Source of the DNA: Panicum virgatum
Lineage: Eukaryota > Streptophyta > Magnoliopsida > Poales > Poaceae
Assembly (NCBI RefSeq): GCF_016808335.1
Contig: NC_053139.1
Span: 36,911,954-36,975,953 of the forward strand
DNA length: 64,000 nucleotides
Direction: 5' to 3'
The notes under the pieces are model-generated. The model searched no databases. It was not told the origin of the DNA and was given only the letters and a program-made list of their open reading frames with translations. Below are positions 11,401 to 23,489 of this stretch, in pieces (position 1 is the stretch's first letter; every line of letters starts with the position of its first letter). A program made the position numbers and the translations under genes.

Positions 11401-12111
11401 CGAGGATGAATCTCTCGTGTTCAACAATAAAGGGGTATGATCTGAGATATCCCGATTGAGTGCAATAACATTCGAAAGAGGGAATTTTTGCTCCCACTCC
11501 GTTGCCATTAAGATTCTGTCCAGCTTCTCATAAGTAGGTTTTTCCAGAGAGTTAGCCCATGTGTATTTTCTGCCCGACATCTCTAGCTCACGAAGATTAA
11601 GACCATCAATTATAGCATTAAAGAGAAAAGGCCAACGATGATCATACTTATCGTTATTTTTTTCATTCGGGCTTCTTAAAATATTAAAATCTCCTCCAAT
11701 TAGCATTGGAAGTTGTTCATGGCTACACATGTGAACTAATTCTGTTAAAAAATTCACCTTGAATTCAGCTTGCGCAGGTCCATATACTACTACCAGCACC
11801 CACTTGAAGCTATCATTTTTATTGCACAAGTGGAATTTCACATAATAATCTCCTTCATCTATTGCTCCAATATCGAAAACCTCTAGGTCAATACCAAGTA
11901 AGATCCCACCTGATCGACCCTTAGGTTCTTTCACATGCCAAATATAATTCTTGCCACTACAAAGATTCTTAAGGAAAGGACTAGTAAAACTTCTCCTTCC
12001 TATCTCTGAGATAGCAATAAAACTCAAATTGTGTTCCTTTGTTAAGTCCGAGATAAACCTATGTTTCTTTGGGTCCTTGAACCCATCACAGTTCCAAAAT
12101 ATTCCTTTCAT
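8438..12111 (-). pseudogene. LINE ORF2: endonuclease-reverse transcriptase, frameshifted
   Basis: The first part (12111-10189) starts MKGIFWNCDGF and carries an APE-like endonuclease (ISEIGRR, GGDFNILR, SDHTPLLL near its C-end), then reverse transcriptase blocks (NKAPGPDGFPAEFYQ, YRPICLLNVSFKIF, FKIDFEKAYDKV). At the conserved GLRQGDPLSP block one base is missing after GLR (about 10185), and the frame continues from 10180. The second part carries the catalytic QYADDTILF, then the LGIP.H, GG.GIKNL and zinc-finger-like C-terminal (zf-RVT) segments to TAA near 8438. Apart from this one-base loss both halves are open for over 1200 codons in total, so the element is fairly young. No RNase H domain was recognised. 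Confidence 0.9.
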
Positions 12112-12335
12112 TTAAATAAATTGGGTTGCTTAGGATCGGTTGTCTTCTTTGCTTTCTTTCTTTTACAATCAGGATGCTTGGTTTTGAATAGTGGCACAGT
12201 AAGATCATTAGGATCACTGTTAGCATCCATTACCTCATCCATTATCTCCCCGCATAAGTGATTAAGAATAAACTTATCAATTTCTTCTATGTCTATGTTC
12301 ACTTCCCTCAAACTTTCCAAACTTTCCATCACATC
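12108..12335 (-). pseudogene. LINE ORF1, C-terminal remnant
   Basis: A short acidic-then-basic tail (MESLESLREVNIDIEEIDKF ... KKAKKTTDPKQPNLFK) ends at TGA 12110-12108. The ORF2 ATG (12111-12109) overlaps this stop as ATGA, an arrangement fitted to termination-reinitiation. The RNA-binding body of ORF1 is absent, and the first residues of the apparent frame probably come from flanking DNA. Confidence 0.6.
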
Positions 12336-12365
12336 GAAATCACATCGAAATATTAAATATAACAA

Positions 12366-12570
12366 ATGACTCATGTATGGAGTACTAAATGTAGGTAAAT
12401 AAAAAAACTAATTGCATAATTTTGATGTACATTGCGAGACGAATCTTTTAAGCCTAGTTAGCCTATGGTAGGACAATATTTACCACAAACAAACGAAAAG
12501 TGTTATAGTATACTACATTATCCGATGTGACTCTTTTCACCAGCTTTTCGCGGATCTAAACACACCCTAT
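12366..12570. mobile_element. MITE remnant related to the element at 4724-5059
   Basis: catgtatggagtactaaatg, the ctaattgcataattt block and the end cggatctaaacacaccct resemble the internal and terminal sequence of the intronic Tourist-like MITE. The left end is lost at the LINE junction. Confidence 0.5.
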
Positions 12571-12986
12571 TTCAAATTGTAATTTTTTTTGACTTTTTAA
12601 TCTCAAAAGCAGCCTAGAAGGGGTGAAGGAGTACCTATAGAGGATCCACGAATAGACAGACAGGAGTGTGACGATGCCAATCTCCCTGGTCCCAATGTCG
12701 ACCTTTGAGATCCCACGAGCGAACGGCAGCAGCTGCTACTGCTGCGACGCCGTCACCGCCGACAGTGATGAGATGACAGAGACGACGCGGATGAGACGAT
12801 GGATCCACAAGCAAACCAAGCCAGACCAGATCGACCCATTTGAATCGTCAATCCAGAACCAGCCCACTAGGTATCTCAGCTCGGTTACCACCAAACCATT
12901 TTGACCCAAATGCAAAATTCGAACCACACGGACCAGTTTTAGCCCAAACCCCTTCCAGATTGACGCTGCTCCCATGCAATTGCTAA
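12571..12986. other. Intergenic, nothing recognised
   Basis: Mixed-composition DNA with short open frames on both strands (e.g. 12668-12904) and no domain, repeat structure or splice model that I can support. Confidence 0.4.
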
Positions 12987-13212
12987 GGAAAAAGCTAACG
13001 GACGATCGGTCGCGCTGTCAAACTAACATGTGACTCTCCAGCCTAAAAGGCCGCATGTCTTTTCCCTCCCTTCCCATGGCCTGCAGGCTGCCCACATCTC
13101 CTCTGGATCTTTCCCTCCCTCTCTAGCTAGGTTTGCATTTTTTTATTAAATAATACTTGTACAAAAGATATTTTATCTTCTTTATGTTACCTTCATTTTA
13201 AGAACCGATTAC

Positions 13213-14811
13213 TGAGGAATGTTGAGTACTCTATCCTGCCTGTGATGAGTGAATTGTCAACCGTGCGGTGTGATCGTGCGCTTGGTCTTTGGATTGCAGG
13301 TACACGGGCGTCTAGTGTCGACGGAGAGTTGCCGCGGAGGAGCTCAGGCCGGGCGGCAGCTATGGCATTCACTCCTGGATCGAGGGCGCAAGCGGTGACG
13401 GAAGGCGGGTTTCTTGGTTTGCGCCACAAAACCAAGCAGGCGGACGGCGGTCGAAGACGCCAAGTCGTGGAGGCACGGGCGTCGGTCTCGGGACTGGCGG
13501 AGGCGACGGGCGTCGACGGCGTTTAGGGCCTCGCTGCGGGCGAGGAGGTGACGGGCGTCGGGCGGCGTCTAGGGCCGTCAGGAGGCCGAGGCGGGAACGG
13601 TGTCTAGGGCCACAGCGTGGACGCGGGATTCTTCCAGCGCGTGGAGTTTTGGTGGTTTTCTCAAAACCGACCATCTACCCGGGTTTCGCGGACCCTCCAA
13701 AACCGCGGACCGGATCTTCGTCAACGTGGAGGCATCACAGGGAAGACTTCGAGTCGAAGAAAGAAACTCCACCGTTGACTGAGGACGTGCACAGGGCTGC
13801 TGCAGACCCGACCGGTCTGACCGGTCCCTTGGACTGGTCTGACCGGTCTGGCCGCAGCAGCTGGGTATAAATATCCCCACCAGCCCGTGGCTGGGTGAGT
13901 CTCTTGAGTCTTTTTGTATCCTCTTCGTTTTTCCTTCTCCCTGCCCCAGCTCCAGGTTAGGGCCAAGGACTCCAACGCAAAAGAGGGTTAGGGTTTAGCT
14001 AATCTCTCAAATTAGTGGATAGGATGATGGGCGGATGGCTCTAACCTTTGTAGAGGTGAATTCCTTTGAGTTTAATGAATGAAATTCATTTGAGATTCAC
14101 CTTTGTGTGCTGAGTTCTCGTCCTCTCCCTCCTCTCTTGCGTTTTGGGTTCGAATTCTCCTCTTTTGGTGTGTTTTGTGTTTGAAGGAGACAACCCTTTG
14201 AATTCGTGCTTTGTTGTACTCTTTGTGACGATTCCTATGCATCTAGCCTAGTGCCAAACCCCCTGGAATCGCGAGTTCTCACAAATTGGAGTTTTTGTGT
14301 TCTTGAGAAAACCCCAATCCACTTTGATCTTCCCCCGAATTCTCAAGATCCTTTAATCTTTTGGGAGAGATCTCTTGGGGATATGTTCACGGGACAGATG
14401 TGAAGGTATCCTCCAAGTTTCGTTGGATTTGGACTTCGTTTGCTCGAAATTCAACATTTGAAGCTTTGTTTGCGGGCTGTCTAGGAGATACCGGTCTGAC
14501 CGGTCGGTGAAACCGTTCTGACCGGTCTGGGATTTCAATTCTAGCCCGACCGGTCTGACCGGTCTATGTAAGCGGTCTGACCGGTCTGCGTCTGCCAGGT
14601 CTGCTAATTTTTTCATTTGCCTTTGAGTTTTCGCTCGCTCATTCTAGGGTTTGTTTGTGATGGTTTAGCTCTTTCATAGCTATTCCAAACTTCACCTAGA
14701 ACTCTTGAGGGCTTATGGTGATTTTGGGATATAGGCCGACAGATCGATTTCAGAAGAAATTTTGATCGGCTCCCATTCACCCCCCCTCTGGTCGCCAGTT
14801 TCGGTTCCTCA
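13213..14811 (+). repeat. 5' LTR of the first Copia element
   Basis: A TG...CA repeat ending ttcggttcctca, followed at once by the primer-binding site. It contains a TATA box (tataaata, 13866-13873). ACCGGTCTGACCGGT-type palindromic units lie just upstream of it (about 13829-13855) and again near the end (about 14490-14590). Against the LTR at 28386 it lacks about 200 bp near its start. Confidence 0.85.
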
Positions 14812-14813
14812 AT

Positions 14814-14825
14814 TGGTATCAGAGC
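14814..14825 (+). other. Primer-binding site, tggtatcagagc
   Basis: Complementary to the 3' end of initiator methionine tRNA, the primer typical of plant Copia elements, 2 bp after the LTR end. Confidence 0.85.
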
Positions 14826-14866
14826 TTGGTTGAGGTTTTCAGTACCTTAACCGGTTCGAAAACCAC

Positions 14867-17104
14867 TTGGCGACCATGGCGAGTCTTGGTAAGATCCCCA
14901 TGTTTGCCGGCGAGGACTATGCTTATTGGAAGGTGTGTATGCGAGCCTTCTTGCAGAGCATAGGAGCCGAGGTTTGGGAGATCACCAAGAACCAGACTTA
15001 TGAGGTGCTTGCCCTTGAGTACACAGAGCATGAGAAGGCCCTCAAGCTGCTCTACGCACTTGACCGCTCTGTGTGTGATCTCAAGGTGAACATGATCATT
15101 GAGTCTGCTGGCTATGAGACTCTGACCGTGAATGAGCTTTTCAGCAAGTTGAAGGCCACGGAGGTGGATAACCAGACATGAGCCAAGCTCAAGGGTGCCC
15201 CTCCTTCCAAGAGCATCGCTCTTGTGACTGGCCCAGGTGGATCGAGCTGTAACGCTAACTCTGCTCTTAACTTTTCTCTTGCCTCTTTGCCTTCTGTCAC
15301 AGATGAGCAGCTGGAGATGCTGGGCGACGACGACTTGTGCCTCCTCATCAGCAAGTTCCAGCGCGTCTACCACAACAGGCAGAGGAAGAAGAACCCCGGG
15401 TGCTACAACTGCGGCGATTTGAACCACTTCGTCGCCGATTGCCCCAAGAAGTCCGGCGGTGGCCAGAACAACCACTTCTACTACTACCGCCACCGCGACT
15501 GCGACGAGGGAGGCTCCAACATGGAGCGTCGGCGACACAAGCACCGCAGTCGTGACCGGGGAGGACGCTTCCAGTACAAGGCCAAGAAGCGGGAGAAGGC
15601 CTTCTTGGCGCAGCTCAGCCACCTCGATAAGAGCTCCGACACCGACCGCTCTTCTTCACCAACCTCCGATGACGACGACAAGAAGAAGAAGAAGCGGGAC
15701 AAGGAAGCCACCGGCTTCATCGGCCTGTGCTTGGCGGCCGGTCGGCGCAAGGGATTCTGCACCATGGTGGGCGAAGCCGATGGTGCTCGTGCGTCTTCAG
15801 GTGGACATGCTACACCGACGCACGCCGACTCTTCTCCTGGATCCGAGAGTGATTCAGAGGTAAACTCCACGATCTACCTGCTAGATACAGAGGTTAGGGA
15901 GTTGTACGCCGCTCTCGACAACCAGAAAAGGCTGCTTAAGGAAGCAGCTAGAGAGCGTAGAAAGCTTAGGGCTGAGCTGGCTTGTGCTAGGGTGAAATCT
16001 AGTGAGGATGAGTGCGCTGGCTGTATATCTCACATGAACGATCTTGTTGCTCTCCGTGCCAAGCATGATGAGAACATTGCGAACTTAGATGTTGCTAAGA
16101 CTTCGCTTTCTGACATATCTCATGAGCTCGCTAAGACCAAGCATGAACTTGAACTGGTTAAGGATGCTCCCATTGTTAGTGATGTGCTTGAATGTGATGA
16201 GTGACCTATCTTTAAGGCTGATCTAGCTTCTTTACAGTCAAAGTTTGCTACTATTGTGTGTGAACTAGAGGAGCTTAGGTCTAGGCCTGTTCTGCTTGGT
16301 GCCTGTAAGCTTTGTCCCACGCTTAGGTCAGAGCTAGATGAGAAGAACGCCTTGGTTAAGTCTTTAGGGAAGACTAAGGTCGTGGAGTCTAGCCCACCTA
16401 TTGACTGCTCTGTTTGCCCTGGCTTGATCTCTGATTTGGATAATCTTGCGGTAGAGAAAGCCAACTTGGAGAATGAGAATACCTATCTTAGGGCAATTCT
16501 TAGTTGGGTTTCTGCTAGTGAGCCGCAGTTGGGCATGATGATCAAGCAGTTCAAGTGTGGTGATGGGTTTGGGGTCGGTTACACATACACGAAGTCAGAC
16601 TTTGACAAGTTGTATGGTAAGATCGGCAAGGCTGCTGGAAACACTACTAGTACGAGCACGCAGCCTTTGCTTGTTGACCCCGCGGATGGTGTGCTTAAAG
16701 AACCACCGAAAGCATCTCCGCAGAAGCAGGTTTGGGTTCCAAATCCCAATGAGCTGAAGAATCCCCTCGATACGCTCCCTGCTGCCGCAGCCCAGGTTGC
16801 CCAGAAGAAGGGGGCTGCTCCTCCCCGTTCGCAGGTTAGGCCTCCACCTCCCAAGCATGAGGTGAGGTACCATTGTGAGTTCTGTGACAGAGAAGGTCAC
16901 CTGGAGGAGTTTTGCTTCAGAAGGAAGCGAGCTGTGAGGCGTGAGCAGGAGAGACGGAACACGGACATGTACTCTGCTCGGGTGCATGGTCCTCCTCGGC
17001 GTGGTGGTAGGGAAGATGCTAGGGCGCGTCGTGTAGGTGGAGGTCAGGGAGACGGTGGTGGTTACCGTGCTCCAGCGGGTGGTCGCTTTGCCGGTCATTT
17101 TTAG
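14867..17104 (+). pseudogene. Copia gag polyprotein, interrupted by stops and an internal deletion
   Basis: One reading frame runs through this stretch but is broken by TGA at 15179 and TGA at 16202, and it ends near 17102. The N-terminus (MASLGKIPMFAGEDYAYWKV) is the SIRE-type gag start. The middle of the UBN2 gag domain is missing after YEVLA, judged against the homologous fragment at 30197. Two zinc knuckles are visible: CYNCGDLNHFVADC (CX2CX4HX4C, with Asn in place of the usual Gly before His) and CEFCDREGHLEEFC. Between them lie an acidic/lysine-rich and a coiled-coil-like region. The double knuckle separated by a coiled coil is typical of SIRE/Maximus elements. Confidence 0.88.
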
Positions 17105-17286
17105 TACGGCTATGGACCACTGGACCGAGGCTTTGGAGGAGGTTTCGATGCTCCAAGCTTTCCTCGCGGTGGTGTTCGTCAGTCACGCGGTAGACGGGAC
17201 GGGGGATACGTTTTGCCTGGTTTTGCTAACCCTTCTGTAGAGTAAATGGCTCGACACTGGTTTGCTTCTCACTTTGCTAACCCCCA

Positions 17287-20200
17287 GTGTTGAGACATTT
17301 GCTCACCCTTTGTCTCACTACTGATGTGCAGGTTGGAGGCTTGGAGAACAGGTGGATCATGGACTCCGGTTGTTCGCGCTACATGACCGGGAATGACAAA
17401 TGGTTCTCCAGCCTCACCCCGATGTGCTCAAAGGAGTACATTGTGTTCGGGAATAATGGAAGAGGAAAGGTACGTGGACTTGGCTCTGTTCGAGTTTCTG
17501 ATCGCTTTACCCTAAGAAAAGTTGCTTTGGTTTCGAATCTTGGCTTTAATTTGCTCTCTGTTTCGCAACTTCTTGATGAGGGGTTTGAAGTTCGCTTCAA
17601 GGAGGGTTGTTCTCGTGTTTTGGATTCTAGAGGAGATTTGGTTTGCCGGATTACTCCTCGCGATCGGGTTTTCTTGGTTGACTTCTCTGGAACTCCTCTT
17701 GGCCCTTCTCGTTGCTTGTTGGCTGGTCCTTCTTCTGATTTGTGGAAATGGCATAGGAGACTTGGACATTTGAGCTTCAATTTGTTGTCGAGACTTAGCT
17801 CACTTGGCCTAATCCGAAGATTGCCCAAATTGAAGTTTGAAAAGGACCTTGTTTGCCATCCGTGTCGCCATGGGAAGATGATTGCCGCTTCTCATCCGCC
17901 TGTTAATCAGGTGATGACCGCTCACCCTGGAGAGTTGTTACACATGGACACAGTAGGTCCTTCTCGGGTGATGTCAGTTGGTGGGAAGTGGTATGTTCTT
18001 GTGATCGTGGACGATTTTTCTCGTTATTCTTGGGTCTTTTTCATGAGAACCAAGGATGAGGCCTTCGAGTTTGTTCGAGACTTGATCTTGAGGTTGAAAA
18101 ACAAGCTACCCCAGGCCATGCGAGCGATTCGCAGTGATAATGGCACAGAATTCAAAAACGCTCGTTTTGACGCCTTTTGCAGTGATCAAGGGCTTGAACA
18201 CCAGTATTCTTCTCCCTACACTCCACAGCAGAATAGAGTTGTAGAGTGGAAGAATCAGACGCTGGTTGAGATGGCGAGGACGATGCTCGATGAGCATAGG
18301 ACTCCTCGCAAATACTGGGCTGAGGCGGTTAACACCGCTTGTTATGTGTCCAACTGCATTTTCTTGCGTGCTTTCATGCACAAGACTTCTTATGAGTTGC
18401 GATTTGGACGCCAGCCCCGTGTTGATCATCTCAGAGTCTTCGGTTGCCGGTGCTTTGTGCTGAAAGATGGAAATCTTGATAAGTTTGAGTCTCGCTCGTC
18501 TGACGGCATTTTTTTCGGTTATGCTTCTCACTCCAGAGCTTACCGTGTGCTGATTATTGATACTAACATCGTCAGAGAGACTTGTGAGGTCACTTTCAAC
18601 GAGACTGCATCGTGCAATTCTTCTGTCTTTGAAGTTGCAGGAGATGATGAGCTCGGCACCTCCATCTTTGAAGATGAGGAGGAAGAAGCCGTGGAGGGCG
18701 ACGCTAAGGCTACCACGCGTGCTGTGGACCTAGTCGTCTCTGCCATGAGCTCGGACGATGACGACGGCCCCGACCCGACTACGTCTACTTCCTGGGGGCC
18801 GATCGAGCAGGTGACTCAGGCTTCACCAGTTGCACCTGAGGAGACACCAGATTTCGTCGAGGAGGAGGCGACTTCAATGCGGGAAGCACCTCAACATATT
18901 CAGCGTCGTCATCCACCTCAACAGATGCTAGGTGATCTCAATGAGCGAGTCACCAGGTCCAAGGTAACAAGTATCGCTGGTTTTGCTCATTCAGCATTTG
19001 TTGCCTCTTTTGAGCCCAAGGATATTGGACACGCTCTTTCTGATTCTAATTGGGTCAATGCCATGCATGAGGAACTTGATAATTTTGAAAGAAACCAAGT
19101 TTGGGTTTTAGTCGAGCCTCCACCTGCTTGTAATCCCATCGGTACAAAGTGGGTTTTCAAAAACAAGCAGGGTGAGGATGGGTTGGTTGTTCAAAACAAG
19201 GCTCGTCTTGTTGCCCAGGGGTTTTGCCAAAAAGAGGGTATTGATTTTGAGGAGACTTTTGCCCCTGTTGCTCGTTTGGAAGCTATTCGAATCTTTCTTG
19301 CATTTGCTGCTTCCAAGGGTTTTAAAGTTTTCCAAATGGACGTCAAATCTGCCTTCTTAAATGGTTTTATCGAAGAAGAGGTTTATGTGAAACAACCCTC
19401 TGGTTCAGAAAGCACTTTATGGTTTGAAACAGGCGCCTAGATCTTGGTATGATAGACTGAAAACATTTTTGCTGGCTCAGAGTTTTAAAATGGGATGTGT
19501 GGATAAAACTTTGTTCCTCATGCGGTCTGGCAATGATTTCCTATTAGTTCAGATATACGTGGATGCTATTATCTTTGGTGGCTCTTCTCACGCTCTTGTC
19601 TCCAAGTTTTCTGAGCAGATGTCCAGGGAGTTCTAGATGAGCATGATGGGTGAGATGCAGTTCTTCCTCTGGCTGCAGATCAAGCAAACTCCTCAGGGCA
19701 CGTTCGTCCATCAAGCGAAGTACACCAAGGACTTGCTGCGGAAGTTCGACATGAGTGACTTGTCTCCTCAGCCGACTCCGATCAGTACATCGACGGCACT
19801 TGATGAGGACTTGGACGGCGAGGCGGTGGACCAGAAGGAGTACATGAGCTTTGATCGGCTCCCTCCTGTACCTGACGGCGACGCGGCCGGACATTCAGTT
19901 CGGCATTGGCCTCTGTGCGCGGTACCAGGCTTCGCCGCGCACCTCCCACAGGCAGGTGGGGAAACACATCTTCAGGTATCTGAAATTCACCCCTGAATTT
20001 GGTTTTTGGTACTCTGCGGATTCTTCTCTGATTTTGGTGGGCTTTTCTGATGCCGATTTCGGTGGGTGTCGGTTGGATCGCAAGTCGACATCCGGCACTT
20101 GTCAATTTCTCGGTACATCTTTGGTGTCTTGGTCCTCTTGCAAGCAGGCTAGTGTAATGCTTTCTTCCATAGAAGCTGAGTATGTTGCCGCTGCTAGCTG

Positions 20201-20501
20201 CTGCTCCCAGATACTTTGGATGAAACAAACCTTGCAGGATTATGGATTGAGTTTTGGTAGGGTTCCCATCTTTGTAGACAACATGTCCGCTATTAGCATT
20301 GCAAAGAACCCTGTCCTACACTCCAGAACCAAACACATAGATATCCGGTTCCATTTCCTGCGAGACAATCATGAGAGAGGCCACATAGACTTGATCCATG
20401 TCCCTTCAGAGAGGCAAACCGCAGATATCCTAATCAAACCGCTTGAGCAGGACACCTTTGCTCGCTTGCGAGGGGAGCTTGGGGTATGTTATCCCTTTTG
20501 A
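17287..20501 (+). pseudogene. Copia pol: protease, integrase, reverse transcriptase, RNase H, with several lesions
   Basis: 17287-19440 is a 717-codon open frame with protease ([13 protein letters not shown]), the GAG-pre-integrase HHCC region ([10 protein letters not shown] ... CHPC) and the integrase DDE core ([26 protein letters not shown]). The start of reverse transcriptase follows ([21 protein letters not shown]). After VKQPSGSE a short deletion shifts the frame. The rest of RT (19424-19636) reads YVDA where the catalytic YVDD is expected, and TAG then interrupts it. A further frame change precedes a 216-codon RNase H segment (19851-20501; DADFGG, SSIEAEYVAAA, TKHIDIR) that is intact. 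I read this as a dead pol gene in several fragments. Confidence 0.9.
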
Positions 20502-21065
20502 TCATTGACTTTTCTTTGGATAGCTTTGTAGGTTGTATTTGCTTCTCTTCGTTTTCTAGGTTTGATAGTTGCATTGTGCATATGCATTGTACACGTTTGC
20601 ATTTTGCATTGCCTCACTTGCACTAGCATTCTTGTATACATTGCTATGATCTTCTAGTGCTTGCTAGTGTGAGTTGATAAATTTGATCATGTATAGCTTG
20701 CTTCACTGTGTATATGACATCATCTGAGTTAAGCTATTTTGATTTGAAAATCTGAAAACATGATCACCCTGTCTTGGCTACTAGCATGTTAGGGCGTGTT
20801 GAATTGCTTTGCTATCTTATTCATGCTAGTGTAGCTTTTCGTTCAGCAATTCATACTTGAAATGATCTAAATTTGATAAAATTGCTTGAACTGTTCTTGA
20901 AATTGATTGAAAAGATCCAAGTGGGATTGCTTGTCGCACTGATCGAGTTTTCGGGACGGCTCACTTTGCACTTGTGAGAACCCGGGCAAGGCTGTGCATG
21001 ACTGAAACGAGTGTCTTAAGCTTCTGATTGTCTTTGTCATAGGCTTGGCCTCGTTGCTAAGTAAA
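20502..21065 (+). other. Non-coding spacer of the Copia element
   Basis: AT-rich sequence between the RNase H stop and the truncated 3' LTR, with many TTGCATT/CTAGTG-like words and no open frame. SIRE-type elements normally carry extra sequence here, sometimes an env-like frame. None is visible. Confidence 0.6.
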
Positions 21066-22308
21066 GCATGACGAGCGTCGGGCGGCGTCTAGGGCCATCA
21101 GGAGGCCGAGGCGGGAACGGTGTCTAGGGCCACGGCGTGGACGCGAGATTCTTCCTGCGCGTGGAGTTTTTGCGGTTTTCTCAAAACCGGCCATCTACCC
21201 GGGTTTCGCGGACCCTCCAAAACCGCGGACCGGATCTTCGTCAACGTGGAGGCATCACAGGGAAGACTTCGAGTCGAAGAAAGAAACTCCACCGTTGATT
21301 GAGGACATGCACAGGGCTGCTGCAGACCCGACCGGTCTAACCGGTCCCTTGGACTGGTCTGACCGGTCTGGCCGCAGCAGCTGGGTATAAATATCCCCAC
21401 CGGCCCGTGGCTGGGTGAGTCTCTTGAGTCTTTTTGTATCCTCTTCGTTTTTCCTTCTCCCTGCCCCGGCTCCAGGTTAGGGCCAAGGACTCCAACACAA
21501 AAGAGGGTTAGGGTTTAGCTAATCACTCAAATTAGTGGGTAGGATGATGGGCGGATGGCTCTAGCCTTTGTATAGGTGAATTCCTCTGAGTATAATGAAT
21601 GAAATTCGTTTGAGATTCACCTTTGTGTGCTGAGTTCTTGTCCTCTCCCTCCTCTCTTGTGTTTTGGGTTCGAATTCTCCTCTTTTGGTGTGTTTTGTGT
21701 TTGGAGGAGACAACCCTTTGAATTCGTGCTTTGTTGTACTCTTTGTGACGATTCCTATGCATCTAGCCTAGTGCCAAACCCCCTGGAATCGCGAGTTCTC
21801 AGGAATTGGAGTTTTTGTGTTCTTGAGAAAACCCCAATCCACTTTGATCTTCCCCAGAATTCTCAAGATCCTTTAATCTTTTGGGAGAGATCTCTTGGGG
21901 ATATGTTCACGGGACAGATGTGAAGGTATCCTCCATGTTTCGTTGGATTTGGACTTCGTTTGCTCGAGATTCAACATTTGAAGCTTTGTTTGCGGGCTGT
22001 CTGGGAGCTACCGGTCTGACCAGTCGGTGAAACCGGTCTGACCAGTCTGGGATTTTAATTCCAGTCCAACCGGTCTGACCGGTCTGTGTAAGCGGTCTGA
22101 CCGGTCTGCGTCTGCCAGGTCTGCTGATTCTAAACCTCGTTCTAGGGTTTGTTTGTGATGGTTTAGCTCTTTCATACCTATTCCAAACCTCACCTAGAAC
22201 TCTTGAGGGCTTGTGGTGATTTTGGGATATAGGCCGACGGATCAGTTTCAGAAGAAAATTTGATCGGCTCCCATTCACCCCCCTCTGGTCGCCAGTTTCG
22301 GCCCCTCA
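21066..22308 (+). repeat. 3' LTR of the first Copia element, 5'-truncated
   Basis: Matches the 5' LTR from about position 13547 to its end with scattered differences, so its first ~335 bp are missing. It retains the TATA box (about 21386) and both groups of CCGGTC palindromic units (about 21330-21370 and 22010-22110). It ends gcccctca at the target duplication. Confidence 0.85.
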
Positions 22309-23489
22309 AATACACCATTGTGTTCTATGCGACGAAACGAACAAAACTAGACCCCACTTGCATATGTTTTTATGATGTTTATGACTGGTATTTATTTATA
22401 TGATCTTTCTGTAGCAACTTATGTGTATATCGGCTTATTGTAGTAACAACTTATGTATAGAACAACTTTTATATGAGTGTATTATATATTTTGTTTGTAG
22501 TAATTTATATCTTTTATATGTGGCAACTCATGTTTATAATAAATTCTGATTTTTGGCAACTTTTGTTTAAATGCGTGAAAATTTTTATTTTATGGTAAAT
22601 TTGTATATAGATTTATGTGTATGACAACTTACTTCTTTTTACTATTTATGTGTATGACATCTTGTTTTTGTGACAACTTTGTTTCTATGGCAATTATAAA
22701 TATTTTTTTGGAAATTTTTATCTTATATGTGTGGCAATTTATATATGTGTATTGTAGCAACTTCTTTAATAATATCAAACTCAGATTTGCACATAAGTTG
22801 CTACTAGTGTAAAACATCTTCAAAATATATGCAAAATGGATCTAGTTTTGCTCGTCTCGTCACATAGAACACAATGGTGCAATCGGTATTCAAAATGAAG
22901 ATCATATGAAGGAGATAAAATATTTTTTGTGAAGAAATTGCATATTAAAAAAAACAGCAGCATGTTGTACGTGGGTTGAAAAGGGTTGTGGCGGTTGTAC
23001 ATATAGGAGCAGAGTGGAAGGCAGGCCTAGTGGAGGGGACGCGTGCTCCATCTTCGCGCGACAGGTCGCGCGTTAATGGAGTCCGATTGCTAATCGTTTG
23101 GTTGCCTGAGTGTATGAAGCATGACTGAGTAGGGAAACTGTTTGGTTGTCTGGACGTATGAGTTATTTTTGCACCGCTACTCTCTCATCTCATGTAGCTT
23201 GCGCGTCCCAGCCTGCATCACACCGGCCTGGCTCGACAAAAATACTTAATTCCTTTGTTTTCCGCAGGTGTGGTTGGATTTGGGAGGCGCGTCTTGTGCC
23301 GCGGGAGCCTAGCTCAGCCTCTGGCACATGCAACTAAATACACAGAGCAGCAGCAGTGTATAGACTTTGAGATAGTGCTAAATTTAGACACATCATCCAG
23401 GTGCTACTGGAACAAAATGCTTGTATTGATAAGGTCGTGAAGTCCAGCCCGATAAAAATATCGTTCTTATCCTCACCGTTGTTGTTTTC

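Larger units (their letters stand above)
8291..12350 (-). mobile_element. L1-type LINE, 5'-truncated and inactivated
   Basis: A minus-strand non-LTR retrotransposon with the end of ORF1, then ORF2 (endonuclease, reverse transcriptase, zinc-binding domain), and a short A-run at its 3' end (plus-strand ttttttt near 8293-8299). ORF1 is almost wholly missing, consistent with 5' truncation during target-primed insertion. A MITE remnant abuts the truncated end. I could not identify a convincing target duplication. Confidence 0.85.
13213..22308 (+). mobile_element. SIRE/Maximus-like Ty1-copia retrotransposon, decayed
   Basis: The order is 5' LTR, primer-binding site, gag with two zinc knuckles, protease, integrase, reverse transcriptase, RNase H, non-coding spacer and a 5'-truncated 3' LTR. 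It begins TGAGG and ends CCTCA. The flanking 5-mers are attac (13208-13212) and aatac (22309-22313), one mismatch. Stop codons, frame breaks, deletions and a changed catalytic residue show it cannot move on its own. Confidence 0.92.
12987..23084. mobile_element. MULE-type long-TIR MITE (copy 1), split by a Copia element
   Basis: The left arm (12987-13212) and right arm (22314-23084) are reverse-complement related over long stretches. The outer ends are ggaaaaagctaacgg and gcgcgttaatggagtcc, and the inner part runs aagaaccgatt / aatcggtattcaaaatgaag. Flanking 9-mers aattgctaa (12978-12986) and gattgctaa (23085-23093) match 8/9, the size expected of Mutator-like insertions. Without the Copia insert the element is about 1 kb. 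Its right arm holds an AT-rich array of degenerate GCAACTTATGTGTATGA-like units. It encodes no protein. A relative lies at 52968-54611. Confidence 0.75.

Noticed and set aside
13829..14590. CCGGTC repeat clusters considered as a CRISPR-like array
   Set aside because: Units are adjacent, palindromic and imperfect without unique spacers, and sit inside plant LTRs.
14819..15870. Minus-strand frames over the Copia gag (267 and 128 codons)
   Set aside because: Antisense of gag; no domain of their own.
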